Source: Sphingomonas sp. (GTDB lineage: Bacteria; Pseudomonadota; Alphaproteobacteria; Sphingomonadales; Sphingomonadaceae). Taken from it: a stretch of 64,000 nt of DNA. The position numbers and the translations under genes were made by a program. Location: contig NZ_JAIERS010000017.1 of NCBI RefSeq assembly GCF_019746665.1, positions 97,769 to 161,768 of the forward strand, given 5' to 3'. The notes below the pieces were generated by a model. The model saw nothing but the letters and a program-made list of their open reading frames with translations, made no database searches and was not told the DNA's origin. Each line of letters starts with the position of its first letter. Within the stretch, counting starts at the first letter, position 1. This document shows positions 26,180 through 35,725 of this stretch, piece after piece.

Positions 26180-27078
26180 CAGCCCCCCTGGAGGTGCTTC
26201 AGAATGATCATCGACTGCTCGGCACCCGAATTGGGGACGATCTCGCCCGTTCGGTCGGTGATCGCCGCCCAATTGGCGGCGACACCCTCCGGCGACAGGT
26301 CATCGCCGGTCAGCAGCTTGCCCTGGGTGAGGGTGACGTAGGACGCCTGGAACACCCCCGCGCCCGCGCCGACGATCGCATTGGCGGGCGCATCCTCGCT
26401 CACCAGATAGAGCGCGGCCGGCACCACCTTTTCGGGGGCGAAGGCGGCGAAAGCCTCGGCGGGGAACAGGTCCTCGGTCATCCGCGTGCCCGCGACCGGA
26501 GCGATCGTGTTGACGCGGACATTATACTTCGCGCCCTCCAGATAAAGCGTCTTGGTGAGTCCCGCGAGGCCGAGCTTGGCGGCGCCGTAATTGGCCTGGC
26601 CGAAATTGCCGAACAGCCCGGTCGAGCTCGCGGTCATCAGGATGCGGCCATAGGCCTGGTCGCGCATCGTATCCCACACCGCCTTGGTGCAATTGGCCGA
26701 GCCGTTGAGATGCACGTCGATCACGAAGCGGAAATCGGCGGGCTCCATCTTGGTGAAGCTCTTGTCGCGCAGCACGCCCGCATTGTTGATCAGGATATGG
26801 ACGCCGCCCCAGCGCTCCTTGGCCTTGGCGACCATCTCGACCATCTGGTCATAGTCGGTCACCGAGCCACCGTTCGACATCGCCTCGCCGCCGAGCGCCT
26901 CGATTTCCTCGACCACTTTCAACGCGGCGTCCGAATGGCCGGTGCCGTCGCGCGCGCCGCCGAGGTCGTTGACCACCACCTTCGCGCCGCGCCGGGCAAG
27001 TTCGAGCGCATAAGCGCGCCCGAGCCCGCCGCCGGCGCCGGTGACGATGGCGACGCGGTTGTCGAAACGAATGGTCAT
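26179..27078 (-). CDS. SDR family oxidoreductase (HSD17B4-like 3-hydroxyacyl-CoA dehydrogenase type)
   Basis: A 299-residue short-chain dehydrogenase. The cofactor loop TGAGGGLGRAYALELARRGA and NDLGGARDGTG match the dehydrogenase domain of the peroxisomal multifunctional protein (HSD17B4) family; NNAGVLRD, the catalytic Ser in MTASSTG and YGAAKLG with Tyr and Lys follow. A C-terminal extension of about 45 residues ends in SMIILKHLQ. It likely oxidises a 3-hydroxyacyl-CoA. The ATG at 27078 is chosen because the longer in-frame form adds unrelated Pro-rich residues. Confidence 0.87.
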   Translation of the reverse strand: MTIRFDNRVAIVTGAGGGLGRAYALELARRGAKVVVNDLGGARDGTGHSDAALKVVEEIEALGGEAMSNGGSVTDYDQMVEMVAKAKERWGGVHILINNAGVLRDKSFTKMEPADFRFVIDVHLNGSANCTKAVWDTMRDQAYGRILMTASSTGLFGNFGQANYGAAKLGLAGLTKTLYLEGAKYNVRVNTIAPVAGTRMTEDLFPAEAFAAFAPEKVVPAALYLVSEDAPANAIVGAGAGVFQASYVTLTQGKLLTGDDLSPEGVAANWAAITDRTGEIVPNSGAEQSMIILKHLQGG

Positions 27079-27188
27079 GGCGATCCTCCAAGAATTGGCT
27101 GGCGCCGTTCCTAGAGGATCATCACGGGAGAGCAAGGGGAGGGGCGGCGCGGGGTCCAACGCGGCTCATGCCCTGCCCAGGCCACGCG

Positions 27189-27638
27189 CTATCGCCGTTT
27201 GCGGCGGCGCTCGCCGGTCGCGGCGCTGCCGGGTTCGCGGCACTTGTCATATTGGCCCTTCTTGCACACCGGATAGCTGTCGAGCGGGGCAGGGGCGGGG
27301 AAGGCCTGCGCCGGCGGCGGTGCCGGCACGAACTGAATCTGTGCGCCCGGTTGCGGCGTTCCCTGCAAGGCCGGCTGGGACGGCGCGAGGCCGCCCCCGA
27401 GCTGCGCGGCGGCGTTGTTGCCCTGCGCGGCACGGGCGCGGCGCGCGCGCGGACCGTTCGAGGGCGCGCTGGAAGTGGACAAAGTGGTCGGTTCGGTCGT
27501 CTGGCTCGACTGGCCGGTCTGGTCAGCCTGACCCGCGCCCATCTGCCCTTGTTGCTCGGGCGGCGGGGTCTGCTGGCCGGCGGTCTGGGCCAGCGCGGGG
27601 GTGGCGATCAGCGCGATCGCGGCGGCGATGATCTTCAT
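27189..27638 (-). CDS. Secreted Pro/Gln-rich small protein
   Basis: A 149-residue protein with a clear signal peptide (MKIIAAAIALIATPALAQ). The mature part is low complexity, rich in Gln, Pro, Thr and Ala, with a Lys/Arg-rich tail (TGERRRKRR). A conserved-looking patch SYPVCKKGQYDKCREPGS holds two Cys and is the only part likely to fold. No function is recognised. It lies alone between the SDR gene and phoB. Confidence 0.72.
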   Translation of the reverse strand: MKIIAAAIALIATPALAQTAGQQTPPPEQQGQMGAGQADQTGQSSQTTEPTTLSTSSAPSNGPRARRARAAQGNNAAAQLGGGLAPSQPALQGTPQPGAQIQFVPAPPPAQAFPAPAPLDSYPVCKKGQYDKCREPGSAATGERRRKRR

Positions 27639-27726
27639 GGGGCAAGCCTCCTATAGCCCACGCGCCCCAGCGGCGCGCTCGCGCGCAACAACGCCCGCGC
27701 GCTGCGCCGGGTCCGTCGCCCTGGCC

Positions 27727-28419
27727 TCAGGTCCCCGCGTCCAGCGCATAGCCCGCCGAGCGGACGGTGCGGATGATGTCGGGGCGGTCGCCCACGTTGA
27801 TCGCCTTGCGCAGGCGGCGAATATGCACGTCGACGGTGCGGCTCTCGATGTCGCTATCGTGCCCCCACACCGCGTCGAGCAGGCGCTCGCGGCTGAACAC
27901 CCAGCCCGGATGTTCCAGGAAGTGCTTGAGAAGGCGGAACTCCGTGGGGCCGAGGGGGATCACCTCGCCACCCCGGCGCACCTTATGGCCGACCGTGTCC
28001 ATCTCGATATCGGCATAAGTGAGCTGCTCGCCGGCGAGCGCGGGGCGTACGCGCCGCAGAACCGCGCCGACCCGCGCAACCAGCTCGCGCGGGGAGAAAG
28101 GCTTGGTGACGTAATCGTCCGCCCCGGTCTCGAGACCGCGCACCCGGTCTTCCTCTTCGCCCCGCGCGGTGAGCATGATGATCGGGACATTGGCCGTCTC
28201 GGGCATTCGCCGCAGCCGACGGCAGACTTCGATGCCCGACAGCCCTTCCACCATCCAGTCGAGCAAAACGATGTCGGGGGTCGCTTCCTTCGCTAGCAGC
28301 AGCGCCTCCTCGCCATCGGGGGTCTGCTTTACGTCGAAATCCTCGCGCTTGAAGTGCCAGACGAGCAGTTCGGCAAGCGAGGCATCGTCCTCCACCAGTA
28401 ACATTTTCGCGCGTGCCAT
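27727..28419 (-). CDS. phoB: Phosphate regulon response regulator PhoB
   Basis: A 230-residue OmpR-type response regulator. The receiver has acidic residues in LLVEDDASL, the phosphorylated Asp in DIVLLDWMVEGLSG, and LTARGEEEDRVRGLETGADDYVTKPF. The winged-helix output domain ends VDVHIRRLRKAI and IIRTVRSAGYALDAGT. It is phosphorylated by PhoR under phosphate limitation and drives pst and pho promoters. It is the last gene of the phoR-pstSCAB-phoU-phoB operon, 12 bases after phoU. Confidence 0.95.
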   Translation of the reverse strand: MARAKMLLVEDDASLAELLVWHFKREDFDVKQTPDGEEALLLAKEATPDIVLLDWMVEGLSGIEVCRRLRRMPETANVPIIMLTARGEEEDRVRGLETGADDYVTKPFSPRELVARVGAVLRRVRPALAGEQLTYADIEMDTVGHKVRRGGEVIPLGPTEFRLLKHFLEHPGWVFSRERLLDAVWGHDSDIESRTVDVHIRRLRKAINVGDRPDIIRTVRSAGYALDAGT

Positions 28420-28431
28420 CCTAGCCTCCCG

Positions 28432-29115
28432 TCAGACGATCGGTGCGGTGCCGCGCTCGCGCTCGCCCATGTGGACGCCGGTCGCGGCGTAATAAACCAT
28501 TTCGGCCACGTTGGTGGCATGGTCGCCAACGCGTTCCAGATTCTTGGCGACGAACAGCAGATGCGCGACCTGGCCGATGCTGGCCGGGTTTTCCATCATG
28601 TAGGTGACGAGCACCCGGAACAGGCTGTTGTAGAAATCGTCGAGCGCCCGGTCGCTTTCGCTCACCCGAATCGCCGCGTCGGGATCGCGCGCCGCGAAGG
28701 CGTCGAGCACGTCATGCACCATCTGGCTCGCCATGTGCGCCATCGCCGGGAGCACCGACAAAGGCTCGATATCGCCATGATCCTCGATCGCGGCGACCCG
28801 ACGGGCGATGTTCTTGGCATAATCGCCGATCCGCTCGACCACGCTCGCGATCTTAAGCGCGGCGACCACCTCGCGCAGATCGTCGGCGAGCGGGGCGCGC
28901 AGCGCGATGATCTGCACCGCCAGCCGTTCGACTTCCTGCTCGAACGCGTCGATCCGCTTGTCGCCAGCGACGATCGCGGCCGCGCCCTCCAGATCGTGGC
29001 GCTGCAGCGCCTGCATCGAGCCGATAATGGCCTGTTCGGCGAGGCCCCCCATCTGCGCGATCAGGCCGCGCAGCCGGGTGATGTCGTCGTCGAACGCCTT
29101 GACGGTATGCTCCAC
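28432..29115 (-). CDS. phoU: Phosphate signalling accessory protein PhoU
   Basis: A 227-residue protein with two similar three-helix PhoU repeats. The repeats show the metal-binding E/D pattern, for example ERIGDYAKNIARRV in the first and NLERVGDHATNVAEMVYY in the second. PhoU links the Pst transporter to PhoR and represses signalling when phosphate is plentiful. It starts at GTG 29115 with a GGGGAG site. The gap to pstB is 11 bases. Confidence 0.95.
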   Translation of the reverse strand: MEHTVKAFDDDITRLRGLIAQMGGLAEQAIIGSMQALQRHDLEGAAAIVAGDKRIDAFEQEVERLAVQIIALRAPLADDLREVVAALKIASVVERIGDYAKNIARRVAAIEDHGDIEPLSVLPAMAHMASQMVHDVLDAFAARDPDAAIRVSESDRALDDFYNSLFRVLVTYMMENPASIGQVAHLLFVAKNLERVGDHATNVAEMVYYAATGVHMGERERGTAPIV

Positions 29116-29126
29116 CGAAACTCCCC

Positions 29127-29900
29127 TCAGCCGTAGCGGCCGGTGATATAGTCCTTGGTCCGTTCCTGGCGCGGGTTGGTGAAGATGTCGCTGGTCGCGC
29201 CATATTCGATCAACTGCCCCAGGTGAAAAAACGCGGTGCGCTGCGAAACGCGCGCCGCCTGCTGCATGTTGTGCGTGACGATCACGACCGCATAGCGGCC
29301 CTTGAACTCATGGATCAGTTCTTCGATCTTCGCGGTCGCGATCGGATCGAGCGCCGAGCAGGGCTCGTCCATCAGGATGACTTCGGGGTCGACCGCGATC
29401 GCGCGGGCGATGCACAACCGCTGCTGCTGGCCGCCGGAAAGGGTGGTACCGCTGTCCGAGAGCCGGTCCTTTACCTCGTCCCAAAGCCCGGCGCGGCGCA
29501 GCGATTGCTCGACGATCGCGTCCATTTGCCCGCGCCCGGCGGCGAGGCCGTGGATGCGCGGGCCATAGGCCACGTTCTCATAGATACTCTTGGGGAAGGG
29601 GTTGGGCTTCTGGAACACCATGCCGACACGCGCGCGCAACTGCACCACGTCCATTTCGGGCGCGTAGATATTCTCGCCGTCGAGCTGGATGTCGCCTGCC
29701 ACCCGCGCGCTGGGAATGGTGTCGTTCATCCGGTTGAGCGTGCGCAGGAAGGTCGATTTGCCGCAGCCCGAAGGCCCGATCAGCGCGGTGACATGATCGA
29801 GCTCGACGTCGATCGAGACGTCGTTGATCGCTTGCTTGTCGCCATAATGGACGTTGACGTAGCGCGCCGTCATCTTCGCGCGGCGGGGGGAGGGGGTCAT
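29127..29900 (-). CDS. pstB: Phosphate ABC transporter ATP-binding protein PstB
   Basis: A 257-residue ABC ATPase: Walker [11 protein letters not shown]-loop region [21 protein letters not shown], signature [14 protein letters not shown], Walker B EVILMDEP, and the H-loop [13 protein letters not shown]. It energises phosphate uptake with PstS/C/A. The ATG at 29900 overlaps the pstA TGA by one base, so the genes are coupled; an in-frame GTG just before is less likely. Confidence 0.97.
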   Translation of the reverse strand: MTPSPRRAKMTARYVNVHYGDKQAINDVSIDVELDHVTALIGPSGCGKSTFLRTLNRMNDTIPSARVAGDIQLDGENIYAPEMDVVQLRARVGMVFQKPNPFPKSIYENVAYGPRIHGLAAGRGQMDAIVEQSLRRAGLWDEVKDRLSDSGTTLSGGQQQRLCIARAIAVDPEVILMDEPCSALDPIATAKIEELIHEFKGRYAVVIVTHNMQQAARVSQRTAFFHLGQLIEYGATSDIFTNPRQERTKDYITGRYG

Positions 29901-31156
29901 CACCAGCGGGTCTCGAACTTGTTGCGCAGATAAACGGCGACGCTGTTCATCGCGAGGAGGAAAACCAGGAGCACGATGATCGCCGCGCTCGTCTTCTCGA
30001 TGAAGGCGCGGTCGATCTCATCGGACCAGAGGAAAATCTGCACGGGCAGCACCGTGGCGGGATCGGTGAGCTTGTCGGGTGGGGTGGCGATGAAGGCGCG
30101 CATCCCGATCATCAGCAGCGGCGCGGTCTCGCCGAGGGCGCGGGCCATGCCGATGATCGTGCCGGTGAGGATGCCGGGCAGCGCGAGCGGCAAGACATGG
30201 TGGAACACCACCTGGATCGGGCTCGCGCCGACGCCCAGCGCCGCATCCCGGATCGAGGGCGGCACGCCGCGGATCGCGTTGCGGCCGGCGATCACGATCA
30301 CCGGCATCGTCATCAGGGCGAGCGTCATCCCGCCGACGATCGAGGCTGAGCGCGGCAGATCGAACAGGTTGAGGAACACCGCCAGCCCCAACAGCCCGAA
30401 GATGATCGAGGGCACCGCCGCCAGATTGTTGATCGACACCTCGATGAAGTCGGTCAGCGCGTTGCGGGGGGCGTATTCCTCCAGATACAAGGCGGCGAGC
30501 ACGCCCACCGGGAAGGCGAGCAGCAGCGTTACCGCCATCGTGAAGAGCGAGCCCTTCAGCGCACCCCAGATGCCGGCCTGCACCGGATCGGTCGAATCCG
30601 AGCCGAACAGGAAGGGCAGGCTCACCCCTGTCTCGACCCGGCCTCTGGCGCGGAGTCGGTCGATCAGCGCGCGGTCCGCGGGGGCGCCGCGGCCCTTCGC
30701 GGCCTGGTCAAAGGCGGCGGCGGCGGGAATCGCGATCATCACCCGGCGCGAAAGCAGGCCCGGATCGCGCTTCAGCGCGTCGCGCAGCACGGTCCAGCCG
30801 CTGTCGGCGATCATCGCCGCGCCGCGCTCGCCATAGGCCTCGGTGGCCGCGCGTGTGGCAAGCTCGGGCAGTCCCGCGCCCGCCAAAGCCAGTTCCGCGC
30901 CCGGTCCGCGCAGCCTCGCGCCATCGAGGGGCAACGCCGCGCGCGCAAAATCCACTGGAATGACGAGTCGCGTTTGCACGAAGCCCTGCGCGCCGTTCAT
31001 CACCATGTTGGCGAGCAGGAACGCCAGAAACCCGGCCGAGGCGACCACCGCGAACAGCCCGAGCAGGCGGAAGCGCCGCTCGGCGGCGTAGCGCCGCTTC
31101 ACCCGTCGGGCCATCGCCGGCGCGCGCCAATCGGTGCGGGGGGCGGGGCTATTCAT
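29900..31156 (-). CDS. pstA: Phosphate ABC transporter permease PstA (long N-terminal form)
   Basis: A 418-residue permease. Residues ~30-180 form an extra periplasmic domain (DUF3333-like) between the first membrane helix and the transport core, typical of alphaproteobacterial PstA. The core contains [27 protein letters not shown] with the EAA-type loop [23 protein letters not shown]. It overlaps the pstC end by 8 bases and pstB by one base. It forms the channel with PstC. Confidence 0.95.
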   Translation of the reverse strand: MNSPAPRTDWRAPAMARRVKRRYAAERRFRLLGLFAVVASAGFLAFLLANMVMNGAQGFVQTRLVIPVDFARAALPLDGARLRGPGAELALAGAGLPELATRAATEAYGERGAAMIADSGWTVLRDALKRDPGLLSRRVMIAIPAAAAFDQAAKGRGAPADRALIDRLRARGRVETGVSLPFLFGSDSTDPVQAGIWGALKGSLFTMAVTLLLAFPVGVLAALYLEEYAPRNALTDFIEVSINNLAAVPSIIFGLLGLAVFLNLFDLPRSASIVGGMTLALMTMPVIVIAGRNAIRGVPPSIRDAALGVGASPIQVVFHHVLPLALPGILTGTIIGMARALGETAPLLMIGMRAFIATPPDKLTDPATVLPVQIFLWSDEIDRAFIEKTSAAIIVLLVFLLAMNSVAVYLRNKFETRW

Positions 31157-32531
31157 AGGCTTCCCGGTAGCGCTTCACGACCGTGAGCGCGACGATGTTG
31201 AGCAGCAGGGTGATCACGAACAGCGTGAGGCCCAGCGCGAAGGCGGCGAGCGTCTTGGGGCTGTCGAATTCGGCCTCGCCGGTCAGCAGGTCGACGATCT
31301 GCTTGGTGACGGTGGTCGCGCTCTGGAACGGGTTGAGGCTGATCGTCGCCGCGCCCGAGGCGGCCATCACCACGATCATCGTTTCGCCGATCGCCCGGCT
31401 CACCGCGAGCAGCACCCCGCCGACCACGCCGGGCAACGCGGCGGGGATCAGCACCCGGCTGATCGTTTCCGAAACCGTCGCGCCCATCGCCAGCGATCCG
31501 TCGCGCATGGATTGCGGGACCGCGGCGATCGAATCATCGGCCATCGAGGAGACGAAGGGAATGATCATCACCCCCATCACCACGCCGGCCGCGAGCGCGC
31601 TTTCCGAACTGGCGAAGCGAAAGCCGAGCGCGACCGCCAGATCGCGCACCGCCGGCGCCACGGTCAAGGCGGCGAAATAACCATAGACCACGGTCGGCAC
31701 GCCGGCGAGGATCTCCAGGATCGGCTTCATCCAGCGTCGCACCGCCGGCTCCGCATATTGCGAGAGATAGACGGCGCTCATCAGCCCCAGCGGGATCGCG
31801 ACCACCATCGCGATCACCGCGCCGATGAAGAAGGTGCCCCAGAACAGCGGCACCGCCCCCAGCGCCGCGCCGGGATGGGCGGGATCGATCACCTGCGGCG
31901 CCCAGTGGGTGCCGAACAGGAAGTCGGTCGCTGGCACCATCTGGAAGAAGCGCGCCGATTCGAACAGCAGCGAGCCGACGATGCCGAGCGTCGTCAGCAC
32001 CGCGATCAGCGAGGCGGCGAGCAGGATCGCCATCACCACCCGCTCGATCCGGGTGCGCGCGCTGAAGTCTGGCTTCACCCGCAGATAAGCGAAGGCGCCG
32101 GTCGCGAGCGTCAGCAGCAGCGCGAGCGCGGTCGCCATCCAGTCATAGCGCGCCTGCACCGCGGCATAAGCGGGGGCGAGCCGCAGCGCGAGCGGGTTCG
32201 CCCCGGCGATCGCCTGACCCTGGGCGATGGCGCGTGCCTGGCCGAGCACCGCGCCGCGTTCGAACCCCGGCGGCGGCAGATCATGCGCGAGCGGCGAGGC
32301 GATCACCATGTCGGTCACCAGCCCGGGCGTCACGCTCGACCAGACGATCAGGAACAGCAGGGCCGGCAGCAGCGTCCACAGCGCCACATAGGTCGCGTGA
32401 TGCGACGGCAGCGAGCTGAAGCGCCGGCTCGATCCCCGCCGGAACGCGACCGCGCGCACGCGCGCGGTGAGCGCGCCGATCAGCGCGAGGCCGGTCACCA
32501 GGAACAGAAGGGCGAAAGTCGACAAGGGCAA
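31149..32531 (-). CDS. pstC: Phosphate ABC transporter permease PstC (long N-terminal form)
   Basis: A 460-residue permease with an extended N-terminal region (PstC_N-like) of two to three helices before the transport core, matching the enlarged PstA. The core includes GLMSAVYLSQYAEPAVRRWMKPILEILAGVPTVVYGYFA and the cytoplasmic loop SLAMGATVSETISRVLIPAALPGV. The predicted start at 32531 is TTG (then CCC TTG TCG) without an obvious ribosome binding site; a second TTG two codons later is possible. pstS is 70 bases upstream. Confidence 0.93.
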   Translation of the reverse strand: MPLSTFALLFLVTGLALIGALTARVRAVAFRRGSSRRFSSLPSHHATYVALWTLLPALLFLIVWSSVTPGLVTDMVIASPLAHDLPPPGFERGAVLGQARAIAQGQAIAGANPLALRLAPAYAAVQARYDWMATALALLLTLATGAFAYLRVKPDFSARTRIERVVMAILLAASLIAVLTTLGIVGSLLFESARFFQMVPATDFLFGTHWAPQVIDPAHPGAALGAVPLFWGTFFIGAVIAMVVAIPLGLMSAVYLSQYAEPAVRRWMKPILEILAGVPTVVYGYFAALTVAPAVRDLAVALGFRFASSESALAAGVVMGVMIIPFVSSMADDSIAAVPQSMRDGSLAMGATVSETISRVLIPAALPGVVGGVLLAVSRAIGETMIVVMAASGAATISLNPFQSATTVTKQIVDLLTGEAEFDSPKTLAAFALGLTLFVITLLLNIVALTVVKRYREAYE

Positions 32532-32601
32532 TCCGTATCAGCAAATAAGCGGCGGGAGAGCAGGCCGCCGCCCGCTCTCCCGCGTCCTTCTTCAAGGCGG
32601 T

Positions 32602-33651
32602 TCAGTTCAGAGTCGAGCCATCGAGCGTGGTGCCATCCTCGATGATCTTCTTCGACGCCGCGCGCGCCGCGGCCGACCCCGCGATCAGGCCACGGCGCGT
32701 GAGCGGCCCGTTCGGATTCCACAGCGTCGCGTAAAGCTCGACGAATTTGCGCAGCCCCGGCACCGCGTCGAGATGCGCCTTCTTCACATAGATGAACAAG
32801 GGGCGCGATCCCGGATAATGGCCGTTGGCGATGGTTTCGTATGTGGGGGAGACCCCGCCCACCGGCACCCCGACCAAGGTGGTGGGGTTCTGTTCGAGAT
32901 AGCTATAGCCGAACACCCCCACCGCATCGGGGTTGGACTTCAGCTTCTGCACGATCAGATTGTCATTCTCGCCGGCATCGACCCAGGGGCCGTCGCTGCG
33001 GATTTCGTGGCACAGCTTCTTGAACTTGTCCGGCTCCTTTTCGCGCATCTTGAGCGAATCGGGGAAGATCGCCAGGCAGCCGCGCTCCATCAGGATTTCG
33101 GCGAAGGCATCGCGCGTACCGCTGGTCGAAGGCGGGCCATAGACCTGGATGGGAATCGCCGGCAGCGCCGGGTTCACTTCGTTCCACGACTTGGCGGTAT
33201 TCGTCTTGCCCATCGGGTTGGCGGCGAGCGCCAGATAGATGTCGGACGGGTTCAGTCGCAGCTTGGGGCCGTTGGTCGATTCGGCGAGCGAGATGCCGTC
33301 GAGGCCGATCTGCACCTCGATCACCCGATCGACGCCATTGTCGGTGCAGTTTTTATACTCGCTCGCAGTCAGCCGGCGCGAAGCGTCGAGAATGTCGGGA
33401 TGCGCCGCGCCCACGCCCGCGCAGAACAGCTTGGCGCCCGCGCCCGTGCCGCCCTGTTCGACCACCGGCGCCTTGAAAGCGGTGTTCTGGGTGCGGAACT
33501 GTTCGGCGACCAGAGTGGAAAAGGGATAGACGGTGGATGAGCCGACGATGCGAATCTGATCGCGCGACCCCGCGCCGCCGCTCGCCGCCTGATCGTTGCA
33601 CCCCGCCAGCACCGCCAGCCCCAGGGTGATGAACCCGAGCTTCAGCCGCAT
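32602..33651 (-). CDS. pstS: Phosphate-binding periplasmic lipoprotein PstS
   Basis: A 349-residue phosphate-binding protein. The signal MRLKLGFITLGLAVLAGC ends in the lipobox LAGC, so it is probably lipid-anchored. The phosphate-binding loops begin IRIVGSSTVYPFSTLVAEQF and include QGGTGAGAKLFCAG and SGTRDAFAE. The ATG at 33651 matches the signal peptide; upstream in-frame codons are not conserved. It delivers phosphate to PstCAB and lies between phoR and pstC. Confidence 0.95.
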   Translation of the reverse strand: MRLKLGFITLGLAVLAGCNDQAASGGAGSRDQIRIVGSSTVYPFSTLVAEQFRTQNTAFKAPVVEQGGTGAGAKLFCAGVGAAHPDILDASRRLTASEYKNCTDNGVDRVIEVQIGLDGISLAESTNGPKLRLNPSDIYLALAANPMGKTNTAKSWNEVNPALPAIPIQVYGPPSTSGTRDAFAEILMERGCLAIFPDSLKMREKEPDKFKKLCHEIRSDGPWVDAGENDNLIVQKLKSNPDAVGVFGYSYLEQNPTTLVGVPVGGVSPTYETIANGHYPGSRPLFIYVKKAHLDAVPGLRKFVELYATLWNPNGPLTRRGLIAGSAAARAASKKIIEDGTTLDGSTLN

Positions 33652-33688
33652 GACCGTTCTCCCATCCGGAACCCCGCTCGCGGCGCTA

Positions 33689-34972
33689 TCACCCCGAAGC
33701 ACGCGCCTTTGTGACGTTTATGTTTCCTTTTGATGACGTGGCTTCCGGGGTGGAGAGATTGGCGATCGGCGGCAGCGCGATGCTTGCCGTGGTGCCCTTG
33801 CCGACGACGCTGTGCAGATCGAGCCGCCCGCGGTGGCGCTCGACGATGTGCTTGACTATCGACAGGCCGAGCCCGGTGCCGCCCAGGCCCCGGCTGCGCC
33901 CGGCGCCGACGCGGTAGAAACGCTCGGTCAGCCGCGGCAGATGTTCGGGCGGGATGCCTTCGCCTTCGTCCGCCACCGTGATCCGCACCATGCCGGTGGT
34001 ATCGCGCCACAGCCGGGTGACGACCGGGGTGCCGGCGCGGCCATATTTCATCGCGTTGCCCACCAGATTGTGGAGCAACTGGCTCAGCTGCGCGCGATCC
34101 CCCGCGACCGGGGGCACGCCCGCGTCGATCTCGCCGATCAGATTTTCGGTGCGCGGGTCGCGCCCATCGGCGAGTTCGGCGTGAACCTCCTCGACCAGCA
34201 GCGCGAGATCGACCGGGGTGGCGGGCAGGCGGTATTTGTCCGCTTCGATCCGCGACAGCGAGATCAGATCCTCGACCAGCCGCTGCATCCGCCGCGCCTC
34301 GCCCAGCAGCACGTTCAGGAAGCGCGCGCGCACCTGCGGATCGGCGCCCGCCTTGTCATCCGACAGCGTCTCGACGAACCCCAGGATCGAGGCGAGCGGG
34401 GTGCGCAGCTCGTGGCTCGCATTGGCGACGAAATCGACGCGCATCCGCTCGGCCGCGTCGCGCGCGGTCTGGTCGATCAGATGCACCACCCGCCGCCCGT
34501 CGCTGAGCGCGGTGAGCCGCATCTCCCAGCGCTGGTCGATCGTGCCGAGCCCGACCAGGCTGACCGGATCGGGGGCGCCGCGTTCGGGGAGCGCCGCCGC
34601 GGTCAGCGCCTCGGCGGCGGCGGGGTGGCGGATGGCGAGCCGCGCGTCCTGACCGATGATGTGCCCGCCGAGCAGCGCGCGCGCGCCGCTGTTCGCCTGC
34701 GCGACACGGCCTTCCTCGATCAGCAGGATCGGCTCGCCGATCGCCTCGAGCAGCTCGCGGACATCGGGTGGTGGCGCGAGCGGTTCGGGGGCGGGGGCCG
34801 GGGGAGGTGCGTCCGATTCGCCGGTGCCCGCCGCGGTCAGCACCGCGGCGACGGTGCCGACGAGCATCACCGTCACCCCTTCCACACCGCCGCCGAACAT
34901 CGTGCCGGCGACGATCGCGACCACCGCCACGCCGAGCGCGACCAGGGTGCGAAGGGTGAAGGGATGCGGCAT
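33689..34972 (-). CDS. phoR: Phosphate regulon sensor histidine kinase PhoR
   Basis: A 427-residue kinase. Two short membrane helices (LVALGVAVVAIVAGTMFGGGVEG, then VMLVGTVAAVLTA) precede a PAS-like region (ELLEAIGEPILLIEEGRVAQANSG). The DHp phospho-His is in NASHELRTPLASILGF; the ATP domain has N-box NLVGNAMKYG, G1 DEGEGIPPEH, F-box ERFYRVG and G2 GGTGLGLSIV. It phosphorylates PhoB and responds to Pst/PhoU. It starts the operon. Confidence 0.94.
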   Translation of the reverse strand: MPHPFTLRTLVALGVAVVAIVAGTMFGGGVEGVTVMLVGTVAAVLTAAGTGESDAPPPAPAPEPLAPPPDVRELLEAIGEPILLIEEGRVAQANSGARALLGGHIIGQDARLAIRHPAAAEALTAAALPERGAPDPVSLVGLGTIDQRWEMRLTALSDGRRVVHLIDQTARDAAERMRVDFVANASHELRTPLASILGFVETLSDDKAGADPQVRARFLNVLLGEARRMQRLVEDLISLSRIEADKYRLPATPVDLALLVEEVHAELADGRDPRTENLIGEIDAGVPPVAGDRAQLSQLLHNLVGNAMKYGRAGTPVVTRLWRDTTGMVRITVADEGEGIPPEHLPRLTERFYRVGAGRSRGLGGTGLGLSIVKHIVERHRGRLDLHSVVGKGTTASIALPPIANLSTPEATSSKGNINVTKARASG

Positions 34973-35003
34973 GGGCGAACAGTCTAGCCTAAATCGGGAC
35001 GGT

Positions 35004-35064
35004 GCAAGCCTCGCCCGTGGCTTGCGAAGGTTTCACGATTGTGAAAGGGCTTGTCGCCGACAAG
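35004..35064. promoter_or_regulatory. Three stacked palindromes in the phoR/HPr-rel-A divergent region
   Basis: GCAAGCC-N8-GGCTTGC (35004-35025), TTTCAC-GATT-GTGAAA (35031-35046) and CTTGTCG-C-CGACAAG (35050-35064) fill most of the 100-base gap between the divergent phoR and Tat-protein genes. None matches a classic Pho box closely. They are candidates for operators; the third lies just before the start of the Tat-signal gene and may also form an mRNA hairpin. Confidence 0.45.
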
Positions 35065-35072
35065 GGTGGGCG

Positions 35073-35462
35073 ATGCAGGACGACGAACAGCCGGGCAAGA
35101 CCACGCGGCGCGCGCTGATGCTGGGCGCGGTGAGCGCGTCCGCCATCGTCTCGATCCGCCCCGCGCTCGCGCAGACCGCCGCCTCGGTGCTCACCTGCGA
35201 GATTCCGGTGCCCGATCCGGCACGCGCCGGCCAGTATATCGCCGCCGATGGCCAGCTGGTGCCGGCGGGCACCGCGGGCGCCTTTCCCGGCGCGGGCACG
35301 CCGTTCAAGGGCGAGGATGTGAAGAAGGCGCTCGCCGGCCAAGCCAATCTGCCGGGCACCGATTACGAGCGCAGCCAGGCCTATCTGCAATATATCCGCC
35401 GCCTGCAGCAGGGGACGAGCGGCTTCACCTGCTTCGCCTCGCTGCAGATGCCGCGCGGCTGA
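35073..35462 (+). CDS. Tat-exported small protein, candidate partner of the HPr-rel-A cassette
   Basis: A 129-residue protein with a twin-arginine signal (KTTRRALMLGAVSASAIVS, ending PALAQ at ~34). The mature ~95 residues start TAASVLTCEIPVPDPA and end QGTSGFTCFASLQMPRG, with two Cys that could form a disulfide or attach a cofactor. I do not recognise a catalytic family. Its TGA shares the A of the next gene's ATG, so it is coupled to a PqqD-like protein and kinase. A role as their modification substrate is inferred from position only. Confidence 0.72.
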   Translation: MQDDEQPGKTTRRALMLGAVSASAIVSIRPALAQTAASVLTCEIPVPDPARAGQYIAADGQLVPAGTAGAFPGAGTPFKGEDVKKALAGQANLPGTDYERSQAYLQYIRRLQQGTSGFTCFASLQMPRG

Positions 35463-35725
35463 TGTACCGCGCGGCGGCGCCCGCGGCGCTGCGGACGGTG
35501 GCGCTCGACGGGTTGGCGCTCGTCTATCACCGCGCCTCGGGCATCACCCATCTGCTGAGCGCCCCCGCGCCCGAAATCCTGGAGACGCTCGCCGAGCCGA
35601 TGGACCTGGCGACGCTCCACGCGCGGCTGGGCGAACGGTTCGAGCTGGCGGGCGGGGTGGAGGCGCTTGAGGCGCGGCTCGCCGAGCTGGTCGCGGCGGG
35701 GCTGGTCGAGGTGATCGCCGGGTGA
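35462..35725 (+). CDS. HPr-rel-A system PqqD-like peptide chaperone
   Basis: An 87-residue protein resembling PqqD and the 'HPr-rel-A system PqqD family' group: a short beta wing (LRTVALDGLALVYHRASGITHLLSAPAPEILETL) followed by helices (DLATLHARLGERFEL, VEALEARLAELVAAGLVEVI). PqqD-like domains bind leader peptides of ribosomally made peptides. It overlaps the Tat gene by one base and the kinase GTG by four (GTGA), so the three are a tight unit. Confidence 0.8.
   Translation: MYRAAAPAALRTVALDGLALVYHRASGITHLLSAPAPEILETLAEPMDLATLHARLGERFELAGGVEALEARLAELVAAGLVEVIAG

Noticed and set aside
34973..35072. Pho box in front of phoR
   Set aside because: No pair of CTGTCA-like repeats spaced 11 bases apart is visible. 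The palindromes there have different sequences.
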